64,000 nucleotides of DNA, taken from assembly GCA_021464245.1 (NCBI GenBank), contig JADCRB010000016.1, positions 3,713,250-3,777,249 of the forward strand. Direction: 5' to 3'. Position 1 is the stretch's first letter. Each line of letters begins with the position of its first letter. A model generated the notes under the pieces. That model did no database searches, was not told the DNA's origin, and was given only the letters and a program-made list of their open reading frames with translations. Both the position numbers and the translations under genes were made by a program. Below, in pieces: positions 55,094 through 64,000 of the stretch. This DNA is from Carallia brachiata. Lineage: Eukaryota; Streptophyta; Magnoliopsida; Malpighiales; Rhizophoraceae.

Positions 55094-56351
55094 TTAATTA
55101 CAATGATAATCTTGCCACATCCATTCTACAATAGAATCTCTCAAATCCACTGCTTGCCTGTATTCATTGTCAGACATATTGGCTCCTTCAACATCTTCAC
55201 TATTTCCTTCCTCCTGCTCTAGCATCCTATCAACCTCATCGATCATGCGTTCATCCAGATCAACCCCCATTAAAAAATTATGAATGATGCAACATGCTAG
55301 TATGATCGCAGTCATTGTTTCACATGAGTGATGGGGCTCATTGCCACTAGATATAATTGGAAATCTTTTTTTCAACACCCCAAATGCCCTCTCGATGACA
55401 TTACGCAGTGAAGCATAATGATGGTTGTATAGTTCTTTAGCATTTTGAGGACCTCGCCTTGAGTACTCTTTCAAGTGGTAATGAACACATCTATATGGTG
55501 TAAGTAATCCACTGCATAATGGAAAGCTCACATCATTGAGATAAAATTTTCCTAAGGAAAAGAAGTCTGTCGTTATTATATAAATTTATTAAGATTTCAT
55601 AATATTGGCCTTGTGATGTGTAATTACCTCTTGGAATGACGAGATTGTCTTCTCTTGTTAGCGCATTTTTAAATATTCTTGAATCAGAAGCTATTCCTTC
55701 TTAATCAGTCAACACGTATGTAAATTTCATATCAAACGAGCAACTGGCCAAAACATTTTAGTGGGCCAATCTTTTCTTCCACGATATCTAGGAGCATCTG
55801 CCCGCGATACTTTGACTCTAACGTGAGTTTCATCAATTGCTCCTAAACAATCCTATGTAATGTAGGCAAACTATTGACAACTATTTTGTAATTTAGCGAT
55901 CTATTTACAATATAGCTAAGATTTTCTATTTGTCAAAATCATGTAATTAAATTACCTTGAAATATGGATAGAATCTAGGATTGCTCATGATCTATGATGA
56001 CACCTCATATCCACTTGGTTGTTTAAGAAATTTAGCCTCCAGAGATATCACGGCACGTAAGACGTTGTGAAAATGCCGACTGACAATCTCCGTTGAATGA
56101 CTTCAATGACCAAAAATATGCAAGAATTTAGCTACTTGCTCTTCCATCGTGGATAGGCGAAAGTCTTTTATGTGCCCTTTTGTTCTTAATAGTTCACAAA
56201 ATTGAAGGAAGGCGTGCAGACCCTTGTGCACAATCTCTCGACAAGTGTGTTCATTTGCAGTAAGTGGGTCCATCAACTGTTGCCGTCAACATTTTTGTTC
56301 CATATATTTTTGACGTAACGGTTCCTCGATCAACATTGCTTGCATCTACAT
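55094..56351 (-). pseudogene. PIF/Harbinger DDE transposase, three exons, decayed
   Basis: Minus-strand gene. Exon 1 about 56351-55956: ...LHAFLQFCELLRTKG, EEQVAKFLHIFGH, SRHFHNVLRAV, NPRFYPYFK. Intron 55955-55853 (GT..AG, 103 bp). Exon 2 55852-55628: DCLGAIDETHVRVKV, RYRGRK, FDMKFTYVL, SDSRIFKNALTRED. Intron 55627-55552 (GT..AG, 76 bp). Exon 3 55551-55094: GKFYLNDVSFPLCSGLLTPY, HYHLKEYS, LRNVIERAFGVLKKRFP, ending in WMWQDYHCN-stop. The DDE residues are visible: D in GAIDETH, D in ASDSR, E in NVIERAFG. Breaks: stops in exon 1 (at about 56286, 56106 and 55998), a frameshift near 55767, and a stop at the Trp of the usual GWEG motif (about 55708). It is related to DDE_Tnp_4 transposases and no longer functional. 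Confidence 0.9.
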
Positions 56352-57261
56352 TAAGTGTAAGGTGTGGACAATATAGCAGATGACTTGAACCACAGCAATT
56401 TTTCTTTGTCGTTCCCAATTGGCAAGAAAGCCAATCAATCTGTGCCTAACAATAGCCAGTCTCTTCTAACGTTCCATATTTTCTCTAAAGATCCTTTATC
56501 CGTTTTCAATATGTTGGACACCGGTACCATGGCCCACCATTTCATCAAATGTGTTCGGGTCATCAGCCTTCAAATTGATGTCATCGATTTGTTCATAATC
56601 CATCTACTTACAATTAACACCCATAAAAGAAAGCAATGCTACTTAAATAGAGACTATCAACTAAATGTGGATGACCAATATAAGCGAATATTTTATTGAA
56701 AGATTTATTTATTTTTCCTCAAAAATTCAATATATATTTTATGATTCAATGGTGGAAGACATAATGTAACTACTATGCCTCTAAAGTGACCATTTAACTT
56801 TGTTAAGGAAAGAAAAAAAGGTCATGGCCATCCCACCGAATGCAAGAAAAAAAATGAAACAATTGTACAATAGTGCGAATGAAGCGGTGGAAGTGAACAA
56901 TATATAATAGTGAAATGAAGCAAGAGTATTTTCTTGCTAGGACAAACAAGTATAAGATCCAAGTCACAAATCACAATTTTTTTTTTTTTGGTTTATGTTC
57001 ACATTTTTTTGGATTTTACATAACGGTCAGTAAGATTGGCATGGTCTAATATTAGCAGTTCATTACATGACCGTACTATCTAAATCAAATAAAATTTTGT
57101 TGAAGTTGTAAATTCGTATTTTTCTTCTCTCACATTTCATTTGTTTTGGGTCAGTAAGCGCATTATGTACGTAGACGTATATGGTAACATGGTATTATGT
57201 TTTTGAATATGGTGTTTCAAGTTTTAGTGATAGTTAATTAGTTAATTAGTGCATTCTTACA
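56352..57261. other. AT-rich non-coding DNA
   Basis: No coding region supported. A 111-codon plus-strand frame (56,364-56,699) overlaps no recognisable domain and is probably chance. Confidence 0.5.
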
Positions 57262-57687
57262 ATGAGTAAAGACATAGGCCTACATGGTACACAAATGTAT
57301 GTCAACAAAATTATGAACTCAACAGTTAGGAAGCAAAATATTGTGGAATATGTTGCTTGGAATAATAAAATTAGATTGGAAAATTTTGTGGACCTGATTG
57401 ATGTCGCAGTTGCTACTGCCCAGTTTGATATTGCACGTGATGCTATCAAGAGGTTAGATGCCACAGGTTCTGTCAAACGAGCCTTACAGGGTCAGGAGTT
57501 GAGAGGAGTTGTTTCACAACGAGCAAATCATGGAGAGTTGATGTCACTTACTGCATGTTGCCACCTACAGGTTAGAATCAAAGTAAGACATCAAACACAT
57601 ACTGAATTGGTGAGAATAAATTGCATATGTTATCTCCTTTTGGTCCAACCTTTTGGATTCAAATGTAACATAGAAATGAAATTATAG
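57262..57687 (+). CDS. Unrecognised open frame of 141 codons
   Basis: I do not recognise a family. The first ~100 codons have ordinary amino-acid composition (FVDLIDVAVATAQFDIARDA, VKRALQGQELRGVV), with no stop and no low complexity. After about 57570 a GGTTAG sequence could be a splice donor (CCACCTACAG/GTTAGAATC), and the rest of the frame looks like intron. It lies alone in the AT-rich block, on the opposite strand to the Harbinger genes. It may be an exon of a host-gene fragment captured in or next to the transposon, or chance. Confidence 0.3.
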   Translation: MSKDIGLHGTQMYVNKIMNSTVRKQNIVEYVAWNNKIRLENFVDLIDVAVATAQFDIARDAIKRLDATGSVKRALQGQELRGVVSQRANHGELMSLTACCHLQVRIKVRHQTHTELVRINCICYLLLVQPFGFKCNIEMKL

Positions 57688-58724
57688 TTGTAGAAAATTC
57701 ATACACACTAGGAAAAAAAATCTCATATGTTGTACCAAAAAAAAATTCATCTGTTGGAATGCATGCTTGCATATCAGTAGGCACATAAATCTAGCGGACA
57801 TAGTCTCAAGTACAAGAAGCACTCAAATTAAATCCAACCAAATGTAGCAGGCAAAGTCTCAAGCGGGCACTTTATTTCTGCTTAAAGTTGCAATTAAACA
57901 CAGCTCAAACACAAAACAAATCAGGACATAATGTTATCCACACACACAATCAGTCATAGCACATAAAGACAACAAAATACCTCGGATAAAACCATTCATG
58001 TCTAAGAAGTGAAAGTATGTGTAACCATCAACACCTGAGAAACAAGAATAGAATGCATCTCAATTGGTGACAATGAACGTGGTGTCTACTTTGTTATGGC
58101 AAAGTAGAATATATAATCCTTATTCTGAAACTATTCTCTGACTGCAAATAGATGTCAATCTACACACCAAAAAATGCAAAATAGAATCCCTAATTTTTAC
58201 ATAATAAAAGAAGAGAATTAAGATTTATATTACAATATTTTATTGACTTCAAGAATTTCACAAGTAAAAGTCTTCCTATTTTCAAATGGATTCATACATG
58301 TACAAAGATGAACCTTGTTAAGCAACTTTAAGATTGATACCATCCTGCTATGCAACCCAAATATTGTAAAACATTGCTAACTTTTGTTATTATGACAACA
58401 AAATAGATCATGCACCATACACAATCCAGCAAGCATTTTAATTATCTTTCAATCAGCTTTGGCATCCCAATACCCTATTAATTGTACAGCTATCAACATT
58501 GACAACCAAAACTTACAGGAATAGAAAATATGCATTTCAATAACAACTTGACCTAACATACTACAAGTATAACTTTTAAATAAAAGAGATTCATTATAAA
58601 GAAAGTGAAACACCCAACACTCTTGACCTTGTTCTTCAATTATCTGACCTAAAGGGATCTTATACATATGTTAGGAATCTTACCATCTGAACCCATTAAA
58701 CAAGCATTTGGGTCCCATTCTAAA
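57688..58724. other. AT-rich non-coding DNA to the right edge of the non-LTR block
   Basis: No gene or family repeat seen. LTR sequence resumes at about 58,725 in mid-LTR. Confidence 0.5.
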
Positions 58725-59148
58725 ATGATCAGAGAGCATATATCCAAAATATGTTTGGAAATGAATATATTAAATATTTTGGTCCTTTACTCTGGGAGAT
58801 TGTAATTAGGGCATCTACAGAGTATACGCCTAAAATACAAAAACGTAGGGCAAAAAATTTTTAAAAACTTTTGGAATTGCAAAAACATTTGCAATTACGA
58901 GGAACATAACCTTTTTTTTGTCTTTTTCTTTTTTTTTTTTTCTTTTTGGCTTTGCTCCTTGTATATGCATTTGGGTGGCCATTTCATGGCCTTTTATATG
59001 CCATAAAATAGCCACTGTTCTACCAACTTAGTTGGAGGAATAGTTTTTTTTTTTTTTTTTATGTTCTTCTTTGGCTGGTGGCTGGCCAATTTCTCTTCTT
59101 CTTTGGTCGGCCACCAACCAAAGACACTTTTTTTTTTTTGTGTCTACA
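58725..59148 (-). mobile_element. LTR, U3 half only
   Basis: Minus LTR from the TGATCAGAGAGCATATATCC block to GTCTACA at 59148. The other half is missing at the border of the non-LTR block. The U3 has a GGCCATTTCATGGCC/TATGCCATAAAATAG inverted repeat at about 58,976-59,010. Confidence 0.8.
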
Positions 59149-59370
59149 AATGCCGTCACTTCAAGGCTTGAGGAGGCGAAACCTTAGGACACGATTCAAA
59201 CTAAGTCTTGAAATCCAGCTTGAAACTTGAGACATATTGAGGAATATTGAATCTTGAAGTCTTTAACTCCGATTAGCTCGACTGATGTTGAGCTTCCATA
59301 GCTCGCAAAGGCTTTTTTATGGAACTTGAAGTTTCATGGTTTAGGTGAGGATGATCCATATTCTCTTCCT
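59149..59370 (-). mobile_element. Polypurine tract and 3' region, shortened
   Basis: The first ~220 bp of 3' region, then a deletion that removes the WOX coding part. Confidence 0.7.
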
Positions 59371-59510
59371 AATTCTGAGGTTCTACAACTGGTTCTATCT
59401 TCCTTGCTGAAAGGATGCAGAAGCTTGACCTGCAGTAAGAATGTGTAAAAGGTTGAGATTGGAAAAATGATTAAAACTCAAAATCTCAATCGTTTTTATC
59501 TTTTTTGGGT
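59371..59510 (-). pseudogene. WOX-module leader only
   Basis: Start-codon region (GATAGAACCAGTTG, ATG changed to ATA, at about 59,390) and leader with TTACTGCAG. The coding module is deleted. Confidence 0.65.
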
Positions 59511-60190
59511 CGTTCACAGTTTATACGAGCTAGGAATTTTGCACTGGGTCCTGATTTTGGTTTTTGGGCCTTCACAATTTCTACTCGTCTGGGTCAGGAG
59601 TGTTATTTTACTGTCACCGTATCGCCTTTTATACTCATGCGAGGCAAAAGTCTACTTCAGTTGTTTGCCTTTTATACTTGTGCGAGGTATGAGTCTGCTT
59701 TTATTGTTTTTGCTATCTCACCTTTTATACTCGTGCGGGCTAGGAGTATGGTTTGTTGTGCTGAGCTATTACCTTTTATACTTGTGCGAGGTAGGAATTT
59801 GAATTTGTTGTTGAATTTTTTGCCTTTTATACTCGTGCGAGCTAGGAGTCTGATTTGCTGAACTGTTTACCTTTTATACTCGTATGAGACAGGAGTCTGT
59901 TGTTGGATTCTCGCCTTTTATACTAATGCAAGGCAGGAGTCTGGATTACTGAACTGCTCGCCTTTTGTACTCATGCTAGGCAGGAGTCTAGTTTACTGAA
60001 CTGTTCGCCTTTTATACTTGTATGAGGTAGGAGTGTGAATTTGTTGTTGAATTGTCGCCTTTTATACAAGTGCGAGGCAGGAGTCTGGTTTGTTGAACTG
60101 TTCGCCTTTTATACTCATGCGAGGTAGGAGTGAGAATTTGTTGTTGAACCGTCGCCTTTATACACGTGCAAGGTAGGAGTTTGTTGTTGA
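59511..60190 (-). repeat. TATA minisatellite array (about 15 units)
   Basis: Minus-oriented array of GAGTATAAAAGGCG units; plus-strand open frames through it (59,467-59,861) are repeat periodicity. Confidence 0.85.
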
Positions 60191-60570
60191 ATTACTGAGT
60201 TATTAAGCCAGGGTACGAGCTTTACCCCGTATCTAGATTTGGACCTTGGGCCAGTATTCAGTTTTGGGGTTTTGAACCCAAGTTTGGGCTTGAGTTTGGA
60301 TTTGGATTGTGGATTTGGGTTTGGATTTGGACTTTGAGCTCGAATTTAAATTTGGGCTTTGAATTTGGGTTTTGAGGATTTGGACTTTAAGCCAGGATTT
60401 GGGTTTAGGCTTTAGATTTGGGTTTTTGGGCTGAACATGAACATGAGCTGCATAATTTTTTTCTTTTTTTTTGATTTTTTTGAATTTTTTTCCAAAATTT
60501 TTTCTTTTTCAAACTTTTTCTTTTTTTGGGTTTTTTTTTTCTTTTTTGACTTTTTTTTTGGTTTTTTAAT
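60191..60570 (-). repeat. CCAAATC tract and A-rich tract
   Basis: CCAAATC tract (60191-60440) and A-rich homopurine tract (60441-60570) on the minus strand. Confidence 0.8.
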
Positions 60571-60710
60571 CTACACATAACAATGCTTTAAAAATTTACC
60601 GCTGATTAGACCAGTTTGGACGCCCTTTTGGTTTGACAGCATGTAAGTGTTGTTGGTGTAGACTTCTTGAAACAGGTATTGCTCGTCCCATTTTGAAATG
60701 TGCCTGTCAC
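60571..60710 (-). pseudogene. Integrase C-terminal remnant, open to its stop
   Basis: Minus strand: ISKWDEQYLFQEVYTNNTYML, then GLISGKFLKHCYV-stop (TAG at 60571-60573). Same pol scar as at 27.7 kb, without any stop inside the ~45 codons. It joins leader sequence upstream. Confidence 0.78.
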
Positions 60711-61209
60711 TAGATTGGTGCTTTGATTCAGTTGGATGAGAATAGTGCCCTCAACTTGGAAGACTAGAATTGAGGGGCTAGGCAGGGATTTGACTCACTG
60801 CCCTCAACTTCTGTTGGGGTGGATAGTTAACTTCTCCATTTAGTGAGAGAGTAGGGTCAGAGATCTTATTACTATGTGAGCAATGATTCTACATTTCAAT
60901 ATTTGATGTGTTTGGAGGCGAGGAACCGTGTCCGTCTGTGAGTTTCTAGACCTCCGTTTCCAGGTAGGGTAGTTGATGCAAGCGATAGAGCAGTCGTCTT
61001 TTTACTAGCGGAGGCAGTCTTACTCTCTCTTGTTGCCAGTGATGCACCGAATCCTTACCTTTTTTTTTTTTTTTATCCCTCGGGGTTGTATTGGTGTTAA
61101 CCATTTTAAGGCCTAGGCCATGAAATGGCCACCGTGCCACCAATCTCTGTTTTTTTTTAAAGGAGTAAAAGATATGAGGTTGGGAGGTCCCACTGGAAAT
61201 GCCAAAAAT
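60711..61209 (-). mobile_element. Retroelement leader with hairpin and primer-binding site
   Basis: Shortened hairpin near 61,099-61,130 (CCATTTTAAGGCCTAGGCCATGAAATGG) and primer-binding-type site at about 61,187-61,205. Confidence 0.7.
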
Positions 61210-62045
61210 TGTAATAGGGGCCACAAGTTTTGAGTCTTGAACAGTTAGGCCTCAAAAAATACAAATACAAATTACAAGTGAAAATTTAAAATTTATGTGG
61301 GGTCAATATCTGTGTGATCCTTTGATTAATGTTTTTTTTTGATGTCGTCAAGGGCTGCGTTGGTTTGATTTTCACAGAAAGAGATAAAATTCCACAGTGT
61401 GATCTTAAACTGTAAGAAATAAATTCCATTGAGGGTTGAAACTTAATCTCAGGGGGATGCCATAACTCTAGTGAGGGTCGTAGAGACTTGATCTCATCGG
61501 ATTAGCTTGATTCCGGTGAGGGCCGTATAGGCTTAATCTTAGATGGATTAATTTGACTCCATTGAGGGTTGGGGTTTAATCCCACTTGGACTGCTTTAGC
61601 TCCGCTAAGGGCCATAGGGGCTTGATCTCAAATGGACTAACTTCGCTGACAGCCGTACAAGGCTTAATCTCATAGAGATATTCAATATTTTAATATTTTA
61701 GATTTTTGCTCTCGTAAATCCAATTCTGGGGCGACGAGAGAGTATATACCCAAAATATGTTTGGAAATAAGTATATTAAATATTTTGGGCATTTACCCTA
61801 GAAGATCACATTTAATGGCGTCTAGAGACCATATGCCCAAAATATGAAAACATAGGGGAGAAAATTTTTAAAAACTTTTAGAATTGCAAGACATTTGCAA
61901 TTTCGATAAACAAAACCTTTTTTTTGTTATTTCTTTTTTTTTTTTTGGGCTTGACTCCCTGTCCGTCCATTAACGTGGCCATTTCATGGCTTAAAAACAT
62001 ACTATGTTGGTGGAATAGTTTATTTTCTTTGTTTTCTTTTAATGT
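61210..62045 (-). mobile_element. LTR, U3 tip missing
   Basis: TGTAATAGG at 61210. It runs through the usual blocks and is cut at about 62045, where plus-strand CCAAATC tract begins. Confidence 0.75.
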
Positions 62046-62170
62046 TCTTGTTTGCCCCCCAAATCTAAATTTGGGGGCAAAGCCCAAACTCCAACTCAAA
62101 TTCCAAATTCAACCTCAAATTCTGGCCAAAGTCCAAATCCAGATTTGGTGGCAAAGCTAAAGTCCTGACT
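62046..62170 (+). repeat. CCAAATC tract fragment
   Basis: Begins with a small palindrome (CCCCCAAATCTAAATTTGGGGG at the junction). Plus orientation, joined directly to a 3' region; array and WOX module are absent. Confidence 0.65.
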
Positions 62171-62312
62171 CAACATCAATCGGGCTAGTCGGAGCTCAAG
62201 ACTTCAACATTCAATGTTGATCAAGACGTCTCAAGATTTGAGCTGGACTAAAAGACTCGATTCGGATCACGTCCCAAAGGTCCTTCCTCACCAAACCTTG
62301 AAGTGGGGGCAT
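62171..62312 (+). mobile_element. 3' region with polypurine tract
   Basis: The last ~140 bp of 3' region, ending GAAGTGGGGGCAT. Confidence 0.7.
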
Positions 62313-62730
62313 TGTAAACATTAAAAAAAAAAAAAGGGATCCAAGGGTTGGATGCCGACCCTTGGAAAGAGAAAAAAAATTTCAAATGGTCGGCAACCAA
62401 CCGTTGAGAGAAAAAAAAAATCTTGCATAGTACCTACCAAGAGCCTATAAATAGGTGGCATTATAAGCTTTGAGGCATCCCAAAACAAACAAACAGGTGA
62501 GGGAGAGGAAGTAATTTTCAATTCCAAAGGTTTTTTAAAACTTTTTCTTCCCAACATTTTTGTATTTTGGGCGTATACTCCCCAGACGCCATTAAGGGAG
62601 ATATTTCAATTCAAAAACCTAAAATATTTAATATACTCATTTTCAAGCATATTTTTGGTGTATGCTCTCCGGTCGCGACTAATTGGGATCTGCAAGAGTA
62701 AAAATTCAAAATATTAAAATATTAAACCTC
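62313..62730 (+). mobile_element. LTR, first part
   Basis: TGTAAACA at 62313, TATA box in GCCTATAAATAGGTGGC at about 62443. It reaches the AATATTAAAC block, then restarts in U3. Confidence 0.8.
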
Positions 62731-63451
62731 TGTTCTTGCACAGTACTTGCCAAGAGCCTATAAGTAGGCGGCGACATCCCAAAACAAATAGACGGGTGAG
62801 GGAGAGGAAGTAATTTCCAATTACAAAAGTTTTTAAAAACTTTTTCCTCCCTACGTTTTCATATTTTGAGCGTATTCTCCTTAAATTCCATTAAGGGAGC
62901 TATTCCAGATCAAAAGCCCAAAATATTTAATATACTCATTTCCAAGCATATTTTGAGTGTATGCTCTCCGGTCGCTACTTATTGGATCTACGAGAGTAAA
63001 AATCCAAATATTAAAATATTAAAGATCTATTTGAGATTAAGTCTCCTACAACCCTCAGCAGAGCCAATGCATCTAAGATCAAGCCCCACAGCCCTCAGCA
63101 GAGCTAAGGCAGTCCAAGTGGGATCAAGCCCCAACCTTTAGTGGAGTCAAACCAGTCCATCTGAGATTAAGCCTATACGGCCATCACTGGAAGCCAATCT
63201 GATTGAGAACAAGTCTCTACGACCTTCATCGGAGTTATGGCATCCCCCTGAGATCAAGTCTCGGCCCTCAGTGGAATTTTTTTCTTCAGTTCAAGAGCAA
63301 GCCTTCGTGGCCCTTGACAAAATCACACAAGAGTATTAATGGAGGATCACATAGAGATCAACCCCACATACATTTTAAATTTTCATTTGTAATTTGTATC
63401 TGTATTTTCAAAACCTACTACTTTAGACTCAAACTTACGATCATGTTTACA
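62731..63451 (+). mobile_element. LTR, second part after a partial tandem duplication
   Basis: It restarts at CTTGCACAGTAC (equivalent to about 62,413), so U3-R is duplicated (~320 bp period). It ends CATGTTTACA at 63451, followed by a primer-binding-type TTGCATGCTCGGTGGGCT at about 63,457-63,474. Confidence 0.8.
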
Positions 63452-63602
63452 ATTTTTTGCATGCTCGGTGGGCTGAGACTTCGAAATGGAAGATCTGCAA
63501 AAGAAATATCCATTCCCCAGGATTTCAATTTGATTTTAGTTTTTGTCGGGCCTATACATGTGCTTCCTCTTTGAACAAACTGCTTCTTCTCTTTTGTTGT
63601 TG
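63452..63602 (+). mobile_element. Leader remnant and unassigned sequence
   Basis: Primer-binding site, a few leader bases, then about 100 bp including GGGCCTATACATGTGCTTC, which normally flanks the A-rich tract: a heavily deleted internal region. Confidence 0.5.
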
Positions 63603-63955
63603 AGATTAAGCCCCTACGTCCCTCAACAGAGCCACACAAATCCATCTAAGATCAAGCCTCTGCCCTCAATGGAGCCAGTCCATCTAAGATCTAGGCCCTA
63701 TGGCACAATGGAGCTAAACCAGTCTGAGTGGAAGTAAGCCACAACCTCTCAATGGAGACAAACCAGTCTACCTGAGATTAAGCCCATACAGCCCTCACCA
63801 GAATTAAGCCAATTTGATTGAGATCAAGTCTCTGTGACCCTCACTGGAGTTACTACAGTCACTTGAGATCAAGCCTCGGCCCTCAGTGGAATTTGTTCTT
63901 ATAGTTCAAGAGCAAGTTGTGAAAATTCAATCTCTTTCTGTCAAATAAAGAAAGG
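63603..63955 (+). mobile_element. LTR fragment (GATCAAGCC repeats)
   Basis: Plus-strand central and distal LTR with at least six TGAGATCAAGCC-type repeats. It is cut before the LTR end. Confidence 0.75.
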
Positions 63956-64000
63956 AATTTCTAAAAATTAAAAAGAAAATTGAGGAATTGGTTCATTCAA
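63956..64000. other. Window end
   Basis: About 45 bp of A-rich sequence, possibly the U3 of another LTR. Confidence 0.3.

Noticed and set aside
56364..56699. 111-codon plus-strand frame
   Set aside because: No recognisable domain; lies just upstream of the transposase on the other strand; composition typical of chance in AT-rich DNA.

Overview
This is nuclear DNA from a seed plant. The species cannot be named from the sequence. About 57 kb of the 64 kb is one dispersed family of degraded, non-autonomous LTR retrotransposons of Ty3/gypsy type, present in both orientations, truncated, inverted and fused to each other. The remaining ~7 kb (51,668-58,724) is AT-rich non-LTR sequence that holds a decayed PIF/Harbinger transposon. 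I see no intact host gene, tRNA or rRNA gene, and nothing bacterial.

Putting the copies side by side gives a consistent element map in the sense direction. (1) An LTR of 840-910 bp, starting TGTAAAC and ending TTTACA, with a TATA box inside a small palindrome and internal tandem repeats. (2) A primer-binding-type site of the form TGGCACGCCCAGTGGGAC. (3) A leader with a ~34 bp perfect or near-perfect hairpin. (4) Sometimes a degenerate gag, or just the last ~45 codons of integrase: pol is otherwise deleted everywhere in the window. (5) A lysine-codon-like A-rich tract. (6) A tract rich in CCAAATC-type words. (7) A minisatellite whose 40-55 bp unit carries GAGTATAAAAGGCG. (8) A gene-like module related to WUSCHEL-clade WOX homeobox genes. 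(9) A conserved 3' region, a polypurine tract (AAGTGGGGG) and the 3' LTR.

The striking content is module 8. At least eleven copies or fragments occur (near 3.6, 6.9, 18.1, 20.4, 24.1, 24.5, 32.1, 32.6, 43.5, 47.1 and 50.7 kb). Between them they show a WOX-type homeodomain ending in a WFQN-like recognition helix, a WUS-box (ETLPLFPVHP-like) and a C-terminal EAR-like motif (DLELRLGP-like), in that order and in one reading frame. The copies seen here have stops or frameshifts, so this is a graveyard. Its architecture nevertheless says that a retrotransposon lineage carried a developmental transcription-factor gene after pol, immediately downstream of an array of TATA-like boxes, and amplified it.

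Layout: 1-8.9 kb is mostly plus-oriented elements; 8.9-12.6 kb a minus element without the WOX module; 12.6-19.8 kb a mosaic with a head-to-head gag pair and a plus WOX copy; 19.8-22.7 kb a minus WOX element; 22.7-27.0 kb inverted WOX and LTR junctions; 27.0-32.5 kb minus elements with integrase scars; 32.5-37.5 kb a minus gag+WOX element sharing an LTR with a collapsed one; 37.5-42.5 kb LTR mosaics; 42.5-51.7 kb three minus WOX units in tandem sharing LTRs; 51.7-58.7 kb the non-LTR block; 58.7-64 kb further minus and then plus elements. All segment boundaries were found by eye and are accurate to roughly 5-30 bp, better at LTR termini.
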